Of a DNA stretch of 64,000 nt, positions 20,195 through 29,532 are shown piece by piece. Each line of letters begins with the position of its first letter. Position 1 is the stretch's first letter. The notes beneath the pieces are model-generated. The model did no database searches and was not told the DNA's origin. It worked only from the letters and a program-made list of their open reading frames with translations. The position numbers and the translations under genes were made by a program. Source of the DNA: Thalassocella blandensis (GTDB taxonomy: Bacteria; Pseudomonadota; Gammaproteobacteria; Pseudomonadales; Cellvibrionaceae); the NCBI GenBank assembly GCA_902141825.1, contig CABFPG010000001.1, positions 682,001 to 746,000 of the forward strand, given 5' to 3'.

Positions 20195-22071
20195 TACAAA
20201 CGCCCATGGTCCTGTTGGTACTCCACGCGAAAGCTCTCCACATAGTTTTGTAAATGCACATGGAAAGGATATACCTCCAGCAAATCTTCCCGCTCCAATA
20301 CCCAATCATTACCCAGAAAAATATCTATGTTATTTAACAGCTCCAAACGTGCCAACATATAAGCGCTATTTTGTAAGTAGGCTTTTTGATCCACCGTAGA
20401 AGTATTTGAAGGCGCAGCTGAATCTGCTTCTTCAGCACTGCTCACAGGTAGAGCCAAATCAGAACGGCTACTCAATTGCGTATAGTGAAATTCTCTATCC
20501 ATGACCCTGGCAAAGTTCTTATACATCGCAATTTGAGATTCCCCTAAAGTGGAGGAAGGTTTAAATTCGTATGTGCGCACCTTAAACTTATCCTGATGTA
20601 AAGTGAGCATATCCTCCCTGCTGGCGGTTTTTTGCCCCTGCATAAAGCAGGAAAAACTGACAATTTCCTCCTTGGATCGAAATCGCTTATTCTTCGCAAT
20701 CTTACTTTTATCGATCAGTGTTTTCTGCAAAGTACCAGTATTCTCTTCACCTTTAAGGGTAGAAGCGGGTGTAGCACCCTCATTCACGCGATTGTCTGAA
20801 ACACCCAAAGCATCCACCATATCCAGTTGCGCCAGTTTTTCATCCAGCGCAGTTATTGCCTGTGCAATATCGTGCCGTTTCAAAACCAGTTCTATTTCCG
20901 GTAACACCTTATACTCAGCCAACACCTGAACTGGCGCTTCAGCAAGCTGGTCACACACTTCACGATCCGCGTCCCAGTGAATCTGGTATTCTTTGCATAA
21001 TCCCACCGTACGCTTCACCTTAGGGTTAAACAACAACTGTCCATACACATGCTCCAACAACTGCCCCTTTTTTCGCTCATCTTCATTATCAAGCTTTATT
21101 GTATTGGTTTGATTTTGAAATGTGTCCAGACAATAATTTGGTTGAAACACGTCAATAAAAGCTTGATGAATATCGGAGTTAGGTGCGGGAAGGTTTGTCC
21201 AGATATGATGTGAGGCCCGAGGCGCTGCACTCATGGCATAGAGCTGATAATCGCGAAGATTTTCCACTTGCTGCCACTGAAGCGCGAATTTTTTTTCGAT
21301 TTTTTCAATCTCACTACCACTCATTACTGCAGCAATTTTTGATCCCGCACTTACCAACAACCGAGACGCATAATGGAAATAGGGCTCATCTACACGGCGC
21401 TTATCACAAACTGACAGCTTTTCTGGTGCTATTTCTTTTGGCGCACAGGAACCAAGATCTTGGGAGTAGCCCAACTGAAATGCACGAATAACTAATTCAC
21501 ATCCAGGCTCGATAGTGGTGTCGAGTTCTTCCTTGGATTGTTCCGGACAAAAATCGGTGTTCGATTCAAATAGCACTTCAGGTAAGGTTTTGACTTTGGT
21601 AAAAGCTCTATTATCGACAGTAATAACGGTAATTAACAAACAAATGGAAATACACCCAAGCTTGCGTAAACCGGCGGGCAGCTCCAGCTGTTTGTAGACA
21701 GTATTGTGGCCAATTGCAAAGGCATAATCTCGCACAAAAAACAGAGGAATCATTTCCCTCGACAAAGTGCGCGACAGCATAAAGTGAAAACTATAAAGAC
21801 TTCGCTTACCAATGTTCCAGAACTCGTAGCAACTTACTCCCAATATCACCGAGACAAAGGTTCCAGCAAACATTAGATCATGATCGAGCCCTTTTAAATA
21901 AATGGGATCGAAAACATTCAGGGAATAGGCTATAGCCAAAGTAATCCCCAGCAAAAAAACTACCAGCAAGCTGTTTGTGCCCACATGTAGCTCCTTGGCA
22001 TTATGCCGAGTAACCACTGGCGAGCTTTGATAAACGCCTACACCTTTTTTGCTGTTAAATACTCGTTTCAT
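20194..22071 (-). CDS. Large membrane-anchored protein of unknown function (operon gene 4)
   Basis: A 625-residue protein. Three hydrophobic segments lie at about residues 32-52, 66-88 and 136-155; the remaining 470 residues are soluble and probably periplasmic. That part has several cysteines (FCPEQS, GCELV, GSCAPKE, SVCDKRR, NYCLDT, GLCKEY, REVCDQ) and charged helical stretches, including a possible coiled coil around 390-420. No known domain is recognised. The start overlaps the stop of the OmpA/MotB-like gene by 4 bp (ATGA). The cysteine-rich periplasmic character is shared with the next gene product, which suggests that the two interact. Confidence 0.78.
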   Translation of the reverse strand: MKRVFNSKKGVGVYQSSPVVTRHNAKELHVGTNSLLVVFLLGITLAIAYSLNVFDPIYLKGLDHDLMFAGTFVSVILGVSCYEFWNIGKRSLYSFHFMLSRTLSREMIPLFFVRDYAFAIGHNTVYKQLELPAGLRKLGCISICLLITVITVDNRAFTKVKTLPEVLFESNTDFCPEQSKEELDTTIEPGCELVIRAFQLGYSQDLGSCAPKEIAPEKLSVCDKRRVDEPYFHYASRLLVSAGSKIAAVMSGSEIEKIEKKFALQWQQVENLRDYQLYAMSAAPRASHHIWTNLPAPNSDIHQAFIDVFQPNYCLDTFQNQTNTIKLDNEDERKKGQLLEHVYGQLLFNPKVKRTVGLCKEYQIHWDADREVCDQLAEAPVQVLAEYKVLPEIELVLKRHDIAQAITALDEKLAQLDMVDALGVSDNRVNEGATPASTLKGEENTGTLQKTLIDKSKIAKNKRFRSKEEIVSFSCFMQGQKTASREDMLTLHQDKFKVRTYEFKPSSTLGESQIAMYKNFARVMDREFHYTQLSSRSDLALPVSSAEEADSAAPSNTSTVDQKAYLQNSAYMLARLELLNNIDIFLGNDWVLEREDLLEVYPFHVHLQNYVESFRVEYQQDHGRL

Positions 22072-22664
22072 TGGTCTTTTAACTTATCCACATATTTATC
22101 TTCGATAGTAATACGACGATTCTTGGATTTCGCTGCACGTAAGGTTTCTCGCTGCGCTTTAGACACGTTACCTTCAAATTTTGGAACTTCTTGAACGGGT
22201 GAATTATCCGCGTGAGTACAAATCACCACATGATCGGGAACATCTTCATTATATTTTTTAATTTCTTCGTAAGCGGTGAGCGCTCTACGATACCCGAGAT
22301 TAAAATTACTTTCCTTTTTGCCATCACCATCCGTGTGACCATGAATCATTAGCATTCTTTTAGTCAGGCCACCCGTTTGAAAATTCAGTACGCCACCACT
22401 CTCGTCGTAAAAAATATCTTTGAATACTGCAACACCCTCTTCCGACATACTGGATTTTCCTGGAGCAAAAAGAACATCACCCGGGAGATTTATATAGCGC
22501 GTTGTAGCATCGCCAACCGTTTCGCTCACACCAAGATCTTTTCCTTGGTTTAGGGACCACAAAATAACAAAGAACACCATGATTATCGTCATCAGGTCCG
22601 TGTAGATCGTCTGCCAGGACTCGCCGGCTGAACGTTTCGCTCTGGGGCTGGAAAAGCGCTTCAT
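22068..22664 (-). CDS. MotB/OmpA-type stator-like protein (operon gene 3)
   Basis: A 198-residue protein with one membrane helix and an OmpA-like peptidoglycan-binding domain. The helix reads IYTDLMTIIMVFFVILWSLN (residues 20-39) and aligns with the MotB helix around its proton-binding aspartate; D23 corresponds to E. coli MotB D32. The OmpA domain follows, with GHTDGDGKKESNFNLGYRRA carrying the usual TD-x2-G, N and RA positions for diaminopimelate binding. It should pair with the MotA/TolQ-like product of the preceding gene as an ion-driven complex anchored to the cell wall. The start overlaps the upstream stop by one base (TAATG). No flagellar gene is near, so a motor role is unlikely. Confidence 0.88.
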   Translation of the reverse strand: MKRFSSPRAKRSAGESWQTIYTDLMTIIMVFFVILWSLNQGKDLGVSETVGDATTRYINLPGDVLFAPGKSSMSEEGVAVFKDIFYDESGGVLNFQTGGLTKRMLMIHGHTDGDGKKESNFNLGYRRALTAYEEIKKYNEDVPDHVVICTHADNSPVQEVPKFEGNVSKAQRETLRAAKSKNRRITIEDKYVDKLKDQ

Positions 22665-23539
22665 TAGTTCACCTCAACGGTGTTTTCATTGTCTATGATT
22701 ACCTGCAAAGCACGGCAAAAAGTCTCATAGTCATAATCCAGGTCCACCATACGACGCTCAAATCGCGTGCCGATGATTCGGTAAAGGGAGGAGAATACAG
22801 CACCATAAAGTGTTGTTTTTAAAGCAAGAGCTAGCTGAGGAGATAGAGACTCCACTGTTACATCAGCCCCCAAGCTGTCAAACATCGCAATCAGACCTAC
22901 GATGGTGCCAATCAAACCGAATAGCGGCATAGAGCCAGAAACAAAATCAAAATTTGAACTGGAGGACTCATAGAGCTCATGACATTCTACATAATAAGAA
23001 TGAGCAACAAATTCTGCGTAATCGAAGCTTTTTCCCGCCGCCAATACCTCTTGAATATCCCGGCTTAAGTAATTATCCGGCAACTCAATAACGCCTTTTT
23101 TCTTAACGGGGCCAACCGCAATATTGCCATCTCTACCCCGTTTTATATCCAATACACTCTGTAATGCAACAAGTGTTTCCTGCATATAAGTGGCTCGAGT
23201 GTTTAGATGTTTCGTTGAAATAAAGATCGTAAAAGAGGAAAACAATAGTTTAATCAAGTCCAGACCCGTCACGTAGATCAAAAGACCAATTGAAATCGCG
23301 AACATGGCAATAAAGTAGTTTTCGGTAATAAACAGTACCGATGCCACCAGCAGCATGGCGCCAAAGCCAATCAATCCGATAAACCCGGCTCCTGCGGCAG
23401 ATTGATTAATGGCCACTTTACTTTGCCGGAAAGTAGGAAAGTAAACCGCGTCCGCTTTAGAGCGCTCAATATCGTCAGCCGCTTGCAGCTCTGCCATTGT
23501 CGACGCCAGGTCTTTACTTTCGTCATGTTTGTCAGTCAT
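22664..23539 (-). CDS. MotA/TolQ/ExbB family proton channel (operon gene 2)
   Basis: A 291-residue inner-membrane protein with four predicted helices: two near residues 48-95 and two in the conserved MotA/TolQ/ExbB domain at about 205-265. The latter contains GSMPLFGLIGTIVGLIAMF and ALKTTLYGAVFSSLYRI, the usual G-x-x-GT-x-x-G helix and the small-residue helix that line the proton path. A cytoplasmic region of about 110 residues lies between the helix pairs, as in ExbB and TolQ. The start overlaps the upstream stop by 4 bp, with an AAGGA site. Together with the MotB-like product it forms the energy-coupling core of this operon. Confidence 0.9.
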   Translation of the reverse strand: MTDKHDESKDLASTMAELQAADDIERSKADAVYFPTFRQSKVAINQSAAGAGFIGLIGFGAMLLVASVLFITENYFIAMFAISIGLLIYVTGLDLIKLLFSSFTIFISTKHLNTRATYMQETLVALQSVLDIKRGRDGNIAVGPVKKKGVIELPDNYLSRDIQEVLAAGKSFDYAEFVAHSYYVECHELYESSSSNFDFVSGSMPLFGLIGTIVGLIAMFDSLGADVTVESLSPQLALALKTTLYGAVFSSLYRIIGTRFERRMVDLDYDYETFCRALQVIIDNENTVEVN

Positions 23540-25911
23540 GTTTTTTTCCTTTCTTGCTCTTCAGCCGCCTTGATCATGTCTAGAATTTCTTGCTTTTCAG
23601 CAGCAATTTTTTCGAGATAGATGGGGTGATAATGATATGAACGTAAAAAAAGTGTCGAGAATAAAATCACCAGACTTAACGATAACAGCCACACCAGCGG
23701 CTTGCGTACTCTGAATGACTGATGACGTTCGATAGGATCTTTACAGAAATTTGACAGCCAGATAATACGATCGAGGCGATCAAACTTCAAAAAGCCAGAT
23801 GCTGTTTTACTTGCCTTTTGCACTTGCTCTTCGCGATTCTCTTTTTCACCAGAAAGATCCACGCTGTCGTTCTGTGCCAGGATACGTGTAACATCGGCGA
23901 GTATCTTATTTTGACTTTCCAGGAGTTGATCCGGGTTACCCTTTGTTGTGAGTTGAGATGTCTGGTAAGTCGCCCGGAAGTATAAATACTGCAACAGATG
24001 GTTGAGGCCTTGGTTCATAACGACAAACGTATCGGCAACGCGGGAGAAGTACTCCGCCAAGGGAAAATGATAGGGTATGTCTTTTGCCAATCGCTTTCGG
24101 AAAAATGCCATATAGCACGTAGCAAAAAGATGATCGTAACGAAACAATTCGCCAAACTTATGCAACAACATCCCAAATAAGAAATCTTTGTCATGCGAAC
24201 TGGAATCATCTATTTCCGCATCTTCGTCGAAAGGGTCTGATTTAACTGTATCTTCCTGCATCAAATCTTCAAGAATACTCATATCTTCAAGATTGTCAGA
24301 CATAAGCGAGGGAAGATCCTCTTTACCTTCCAAACGCGGCATAATAATGCCTTTCATTATTTTATCTTGACCGATTTTGAGCGTACTGGCGTGGTGATTC
24401 AGATCATAGTGAAGTGATGATTCCAAATGAGCCAATGCTTTTATTGTTTTTTTCTTTCCCACTTTTCTTTTTTTTCCATTCAAAGCAGGAAACAGATGCG
24501 GTAAAAAAAGTGAGATTTTGCTAAGGCGGGTACGCGGGCGATTGTATTCTTGTACCGCAGGATTGTTATCGCCCAGGGCATAACGGATTAGATCATAATC
24601 TACCACTATTCGAGGTCGACCAAATAGACCACCATAACTCACAACGCCATGATTGTCCCCGACAAGAAAAATGATTTTCTCGAGCAACTTTTCATTTAAT
24701 GTTGCACCATTACGTTTTGCATAACTAACAAAATATTTTCGAATTTTGGCATCCCAGATATTGACGTATTCATCATGACGGCGTGAAAGTCGCCCGTCCA
24801 GGCCCATTGCCATTAGCTCCAGCCACAACCCCACCCAGTAAAGCGTGAACACGCCGGCTAGAGGCATAAGTATTAAACTCACAAATGAATATTGCACTGC
24901 GAATATGTCTGCCACATACCTCACACCATAAAATGTTGCCGAATATATGGCCAGTAAAAACACCAGTTTAATAACAAAGGTGAGCAAATAGGATTCAAGC
25001 AGAGGAAGCACTGTCTGCTGATCCACCCGTTCCAACCCCTGAAAATGGGGATGAATCAGGCGAATATTAATAATCAGAAAATACCCCCAAAAAAAGCCGC
25101 CCAAAGCAACCAGGCTCCAGCTGTATTCTCCCAAATATTTGAGAACAATATCATCCAGGCTTGAGATACCAAGGTCAGCCATTACAAACAGCGCGGCGAG
25201 TATAGATAAGCCCAGCAACATAAAAGGAAAAAACCATTGCAAACATATTTTCATACGCTCAGGGTTTTTACGGGCCTTGCCAAAAAAAGAGAAGAAATAC
25301 GGTAAGCACGTCAATACAGCTAAAATAATTAGCAGATGCCGACGTTTCTGATTGTCCGACTCGGCACTATCGCTTTCACTACCGCTTTCACTCGCGCCGA
25401 CCTGAAAAGTATGGCTGTCGACATTACCGGTATTGAATTGCCGACGTTCAAGTATGCCGCCCTTGGCAAGAAAAGGTTTAAATGCGTTAAAGGCTCCCAT
25501 TCGCAATTGCAACAGCGTTGCACCCCGAGAAATTGAGATGGCGCCAGTTTTTACTAATGCACTTTTTTGAACATCGTAAACTTCGAATTCTATACGCGAC
25601 CGGGTAACTTTGCCCAACATCAATGCATCAACAGACTGCTCTCGATAAGCAGCCAGCAAACATTCAATATCACTGCGCTTACACAAAGCAGACTCATTGC
25701 CAAATTTGTTCACCGGAACAATTCGACCATAACCCGCAAGATCGTTATAAACGTTTTGCTCCAATGCTGCAGCAATCCAATGCTGTTGCTGATCATCAGC
25801 AACAAAACTGACTACAAAGCGCCCATTAACCACAACTTCATCGGCGCGAAGGTGATGGGTCACTATCAGCGAAGGCAGAACAACGATGGCTAAAACAAAT
25901 ATTCGAAGCAA
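23536..25911 (-). CDS. Large polytopic membrane protein with periplasmic N-terminal domain (operon gene 1)
   Basis: A 791-residue protein not recognised as a whole. After a signal peptide (to about residue 23), a periplasmic domain of about 140 residues (VVVNGRFVVSFVAD onward) has the look of TolB-N or CsgG-type domains. A short acidic Ser/Glu/Asp linker follows, then about five membrane helices between 193 and 375, a soluble region of about 370 residues with an acidic patch, and one last helix near 750 before a charged tail. Part of the soluble region (about 395-450) faintly recalls an M48-type peptidase without its zinc motif. The only in-frame start is a TTG, since a stop codon lies two codons upstream. 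First gene of the operon. Confidence 0.8.
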   Translation of the reverse strand: MLRIFVLAIVVLPSLIVTHHLRADEVVVNGRFVVSFVADDQQQHWIAAALEQNVYNDLAGYGRIVPVNKFGNESALCKRSDIECLLAAYREQSVDALMLGKVTRSRIEFEVYDVQKSALVKTGAISISRGATLLQLRMGAFNAFKPFLAKGGILERRQFNTGNVDSHTFQVGASESGSESDSAESDNQKRRHLLIILAVLTCLPYFFSFFGKARKNPERMKICLQWFFPFMLLGLSILAALFVMADLGISSLDDIVLKYLGEYSWSLVALGGFFWGYFLIINIRLIHPHFQGLERVDQQTVLPLLESYLLTFVIKLVFLLAIYSATFYGVRYVADIFAVQYSFVSLILMPLAGVFTLYWVGLWLELMAMGLDGRLSRRHDEYVNIWDAKIRKYFVSYAKRNGATLNEKLLEKIIFLVGDNHGVVSYGGLFGRPRIVVDYDLIRYALGDNNPAVQEYNRPRTRLSKISLFLPHLFPALNGKKRKVGKKKTIKALAHLESSLHYDLNHHASTLKIGQDKIMKGIIMPRLEGKEDLPSLMSDNLEDMSILEDLMQEDTVKSDPFDEDAEIDDSSSHDKDFLFGMLLHKFGELFRYDHLFATCYMAFFRKRLAKDIPYHFPLAEYFSRVADTFVVMNQGLNHLLQYLYFRATYQTSQLTTKGNPDQLLESQNKILADVTRILAQNDSVDLSGEKENREEQVQKASKTASGFLKFDRLDRIIWLSNFCKDPIERHQSFRVRKPLVWLLSLSLVILFSTLFLRSYHYHPIYLEKIAAEKQEILDMIKAAEEQERKKT

Positions 25912-26370
25912 AATTTATAATAGTACTATGGTTGTTTTGAAGTAAGAGAGCGCTAAAACACTTAGGGAATCAAAGGCAGAAATAAACGAATATCCGTAAC
26001 CTCTCCTACATGTATAGCTAAATCCCTGAGACTACGCCAATATAGCCCGAGACTCACTTCAAAGGTGATACTACGGTCGCAGAACTGACAAAACATTTGA
26101 ATGTCGTCGCTCAATTTTACGCGACAATTCAAGATTGCAGGTGATTGCCAGATGAACCAGATAAAATCGATGTAAACTAAGACCAACGTCTAGGGGCCAT
26201 AAGCATTCAACATTATGGCAACTATTGTTCCAACACAGTGCAAAACTAAATAGCAACTTTTCATTTGTCCTCAATTTCTTGCTCTGCAGCAATTCGTCCT
26301 GTTTCGCACTATTAAATAGATGAGCACTGGGCTATTCTTAATAATATTCCGTTTGCGACAAGGTTTTTCT
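25912..26370. other. Divergent promoter region between the channel operon and the cytosine deaminase gene
   Basis: About 460 bp with no convincing gene. It should hold the promoter of the six-gene operon (leftward) and of the deaminase-upp pair (rightward). I could not identify an operator or terminator. Confidence 0.5.
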
Positions 26371-26808
26371 ATGGACAAATTTCTTCAAGCTGCAATCGAT
26401 GAAGCAAAATCTGGTTTAAATGATGGTGGTATTCCCATTGGTTCCGTGATGGTGATCGACGGTAAGATTGTCGGACGCGGGCATAATCAACGCGTTCAAA
26501 AAGGCAGTTCGGTGCTGCACGCCGAAATGGATTGCTTTGAAAACACAGGCAGATTAACAGCATCAGAATATCGAAGGGCCACACTGTACTCCACACTATC
26601 GCCTTGCGATATGTGTAGCGGAGCTATTCTGTTATATGGCATTCCGAAAGTGGTTGTGGGTGAAAACACAACTTTCTCTGGGCCTGAGGCCTATTTGCGT
26701 TCACGTGGTGTGGAGGTTGTGATAGAGAACAATGAAGAGTGCCGTCAGCTGATGGAGAACTTCATTCGCAAACAACCTGAATTATGGAACGAAGATATTG
26801 GCGACTAG
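26371..26808 (+). CDS. Cytosine deaminase, yeast (FCY1) type
   Basis: Zinc-dependent deaminase of 145 residues, converting cytosine to uracil. The zinc ligands are in HAEMDCFENTG (H and the proton-shuttle E) and SPCDMC (two Cys). Similarity to Saccharomyces cerevisiae Fcy1, as recalled, runs through the whole C-terminal half (TLYSTLSPCDMCSGAILLYG, then VVVGENTTF, ending NEDIGD where yeast has FEDIGE), so it is closer to this type than to guanine or tRNA deaminases. The frame opens 17 codons upstream, but ATG at 26371 has an AAGG site seven bases away. It is followed after 68 bp by a uracil phosphoribosyltransferase gene, giving a cytosine to UMP route. Confidence 0.9.
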   Translation: MDKFLQAAIDEAKSGLNDGGIPIGSVMVIDGKIVGRGHNQRVQKGSSVLHAEMDCFENTGRLTASEYRRATLYSTLSPCDMCSGAILLYGIPKVVVGENTTFSGPEAYLRSRGVEVVIENNEECRQLMENFIRKQPELWNEDIGD

Positions 26809-26876
26809 TGAGCAAAAAATCATATTCAGCCCACTTGTAACAACACTTTTTACTCATTGCTAAGGCGGAGTGCTAT

Positions 26877-27509
26877 ATGGCGGTTCATCAAATAGATCAT
26901 CCTCTCGTACAACACAAAATTGGGCTTATGCGAGACGCCAATATCAGTTCAAAAGACTTTCGTGAACTAGCCAGTGAAATTGGAAACCTTTTGACTTATG
27001 AAGCCACCCGGGATCTTCCGACCGAGCAGACCACGATAAAAGACTGGAATAACTTCGACTCCCCCATTGCAAAAATAAAAGGAAAAAAAATAACGGTGGT
27101 GCCCATTCTACGAGCAGGTCTCGGCATGCTTGATGGCGTTATTCGCATCATCCCCAACGCCAAAGTCAGTGTTGTAGGGTTATATCGCAACGAGGAAACA
27201 CTGGAACCCGTTGCCTATTTTGACAAAGTCATGAAAGACGTTGATATTCGCACCGCTTTAATCGTCGATCCCATGCTGGCAACCGGGGGCTCATTGTTAG
27301 CCACCATAGAACTGTTGAAGAAAAAAGGCTGCAAGAAAATTGTCGGTCTGTTTTTAGTCGCTGCTCCCGAGGGTATTCAGCGTGTTGTGAAAGAACACCC
27401 AGAGGTGGATATTTATGTGGCCGCTATTGATCGCTGTCTTAATGAAAAAGGCTACATCCTGCCGGGACTGGGGGATGCAGGAGACAAAATTTTTGGTACC
27501 AAACAATAA
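26877..27509 (+). CDS. upp: Uracil phosphoribosyltransferase (copy 1)
   Basis: A 210-residue enzyme making UMP from uracil and PRPP. The PRPP loop DPMLATGGS and the uracil-binding [12 protein letters not shown] are both present and intact, and length matches E. coli Upp (208). An AAGGCGGAG ribosome-binding site precedes the ATG. It follows the cytosine deaminase gene on the same strand and is convergent with a second upp copy 100 bp away. This copy is the more typical bacterial one and probably serves salvage. Confidence 0.95.
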   Translation: MAVHQIDHPLVQHKIGLMRDANISSKDFRELASEIGNLLTYEATRDLPTEQTTIKDWNNFDSPIAKIKGKKITVVPILRAGLGMLDGVIRIIPNAKVSVVGLYRNEETLEPVAYFDKVMKDVDIRTALIVDPMLATGGSLLATIELLKKKGCKKIVGLFLVAAPEGIQRVVKEHPEVDIYVAAIDRCLNEKGYILPGLGDAGDKIFGTKQ

Positions 27510-27608
27510 ACTTACCACCGCTCATAAATACGAGAAAGCCGGTTAACACCTGTTCGCTACCAATCAGAGATCAGCTCTCTTCACAAACCGCCAGAAACCT
27601 GAAAAACA

Positions 27609-28232
27609 CTATATAGTATTGTAATAACGCGCCCCAACATCACCCAGACCCGGTGTTAAATAGCCCTCATCATTAATTTCATCTTCCGTGCACACGGCAA
27701 AAAGGTGAACATCCGGATGAACTGTCATTAAGGTATCTTTCCCTTGACTGGAAGTTAGGAAGGAGAGGTAATTAATATCCGAACATCCTATTTCTTTTAA
27801 TCTATCGACCGTAGCAATTGCAGTATCGCCCGTTGCAATAATTGGATCTAGAACAAATACCGATGCCTTTGCTACCCCTTTTGGCATTTTGAAATAATAT
27901 TCCACCGTGTTTTTTAAAAACTTATCTCGATATATACCAATGTGTCCTACTGCGGCATCTGGCCACAAATTCAATATGGATTCCGCCATTCCCAGCCCGG
28001 CACGCATCACGGGTAACAGCGCAACACTTTTATTTATTCGATTCACTTCTGCTGTAGCAAATGGTGTAGTGATGGTTCGGGCTTCATGAGGCAAGCCTCT
28101 GGCCGCCTCATAAAATATTTGCACACTCATTTGAGAAAGTATTCGTCGAAATGAATCGGGCTGGGTATCCACATTTCGTAACGAACCCAATTTATGCTGC
28201 ATCAAGGGGTTATCAATTAAAGTAACTGGCAT
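27609..28232 (-). CDS. Uracil phosphoribosyltransferase (copy 2, with URC genes)
   Basis: A 207-residue second UPRT. PRPP loop DPIIATGDTAIA and uracil-binding GYLTPGLGDVG are conserved, but overall sequence is well diverged from copy 1 (for example an insertion-rich middle and a different N-terminal half). It is on the same strand as the URC4 and URC1 genes, 55 bp after URC4. In the yeast URC pathway uracil is first made into UMP, and a UPRT homologue (URC6) is needed, so this copy probably feeds catabolism. The start has an AAAGGA site. Confidence 0.92.
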   Translation of the reverse strand: MPVTLIDNPLMQHKLGSLRNVDTQPDSFRRILSQMSVQIFYEAARGLPHEARTITTPFATAEVNRINKSVALLPVMRAGLGMAESILNLWPDAAVGHIGIYRDKFLKNTVEYYFKMPKGVAKASVFVLDPIIATGDTAIATVDRLKEIGCSDINYLSFLTSSQGKDTLMTVHPDVHLFAVCTEDEINDEGYLTPGLGDVGARYYNTI

Positions 28233-28287
28233 TCGATGGTCCTTTCACAGAATAGGCGGTGTTGAAAAGTGAAATAGCAGAACGCAA

Positions 28288-29532
28288 CTAAAACACCGTT
28301 GCATCACTCAGTATTTGTAGAGGTGGCGTTAAATTGTTCCGCTTTTCCAGTGCAAGTTTACGTCCCGCGGCCCATGTTCCACCTTCGAGCACTTTTGCCA
28401 GAGGAAATTTTTCTGGAGTAGTCTTTAGCTTTGTGACAATGTGTTCTGCAATTTTATCTAATAAGCAAATTGTTAACGCCCGCCACTCAATAATTATATC
28501 ACTAGCGGGTGACCACTCCTGCTCGGCATCAGCTTCATTTCGCAAACGAATAAGCCCCGAATCCAACATCAGCCCTCCGTTCCGATATTCAGCAAGCCCC
28601 GTTAACGCCTCAACACCAGAAACCTCAATGCCGCTATTACTAAGAGTTTCAATAATTGAATAACTGATCCACTGACTTAATTTATGAAAAGGAATGTATG
28701 CCGAGGGAGCTTGACCGAAGGGCGAATAGGCCCAGGTATCCCCCAAATTAGTGCCAGTAAAGTTCAAACGACCAGGCCATATATCACCGAAACAGGTCAG
28801 CACCACATGCAAAATATTTTCAGCGGTGGGCTTGGTTCTGTATTGCTGCAGAATATAATCCACAAGATCTCCCGGCCGTTGATGCGGAAAAATCTTCGGC
28901 TGAGCTTGCATGGCAAGTCCCAAACTACGCAATAACTCTACCCGCCCTTCAACCCCAAGCAAGGGATTTTTTTCTGTGACCTTAAAGGCCTGAGCAAACT
29001 GCTCTACTGTCATCGCTCGCAAACCTGGCGCGGTGGTTGCCGCTTTACCTTCGTGCGACAAGTATCCCGCCAGGAACATGTCCATACTGGCAAGACCAAG
29101 ACCTTCAGAGCGCCCAACGGTCTTTGAGTTAACGGATGTGTATTGCCAGTCGGGACCAGCACCAGCGTCCACCAATACCGAGGGAAGTATCAAGTCCAAA
29201 CCAAGGCGTGCTTTTTCGAGCGCATTCATGTCATTGATCAATGCATTGAAAGCCTGAAGCTGCGCTTGGTTTCCAACTTCAAAGTGCCGCCAACGCGAGT
29301 GATAGGGTACGTTTTTGTCTGGATAGTTTTCTTCAATCACTGCCAGTACATAATCCGTAACTTCCGCAATTTTTTCCTCTTCAATTGCGAAGTGGGTTGC
29401 ACCGTCAAGTGCCCGCTGATAAATCTGCTGTGACCGCGTGCGTATTCCATTGGGGCTAAGCAGGAAACTTTTAATGTCCGCCGTCATTGCATTAACCGTT
29501 TGCGCCGCGACCAAATCTTTAAAGTCCGTCAT
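28288..29532 (-). CDS. URC4/urg3 family protein (DUF1688), uracil catabolism
   Basis: A 414-residue protein of the DUF1688 family, called URC4 in Lachancea kluyveri and urg3 in fission yeast. Landmarks are the SRWRHFEVG segment, DLILPSVLVDAGAGPDWQY, then SVNSKTVGRSEGLGLASM, and VLTCFGDIWPGRLN. URC4 is required for use of uracil as nitrogen source through the ribosylurea route; the exact reaction is not firmly known to me. The start overlaps the stop of the URC1-type gene by 4 bp (ATGA), and a UPRT gene follows, so URC1-URC4-UPRT form one operon. Confidence 0.92.
   Translation of the reverse strand: MTDFKDLVAAQTVNAMTADIKSFLLSPNGIRTRSQQIYQRALDGATHFAIEEEKIAEVTDYVLAVIEENYPDKNVPYHSRWRHFEVGNQAQLQAFNALINDMNALEKARLGLDLILPSVLVDAGAGPDWQYTSVNSKTVGRSEGLGLASMDMFLAGYLSHEGKAATTAPGLRAMTVEQFAQAFKVTEKNPLLGVEGRVELLRSLGLAMQAQPKIFPHQRPGDLVDYILQQYRTKPTAENILHVVLTCFGDIWPGRLNFTGTNLGDTWAYSPFGQAPSAYIPFHKLSQWISYSIIETLSNSGIEVSGVEALTGLAEYRNGGLMLDSGLIRLRNEADAEQEWSPASDIIIEWRALTICLLDKIAEHIVTKLKTTPEKFPLAKVLEGGTWAAGRKLALEKRNNLTPPLQILSDATVF

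Noticed and set aside
22068-23539. MotA/MotB-like pair as flagellar stator or as Zorya ZorA/ZorB
   Set aside because: No flagellar gene is nearby, and the neighbours include no helicase (ZorD) or nuclease (ZorE). The MotA-like protein also lacks the long ZorA tail.
25962-26292. Overlapping minus-strand frames of 73-74 codons before the deaminase gene
   Set aside because: Two mutually overlapping frames with no ribosome-binding site and random composition.
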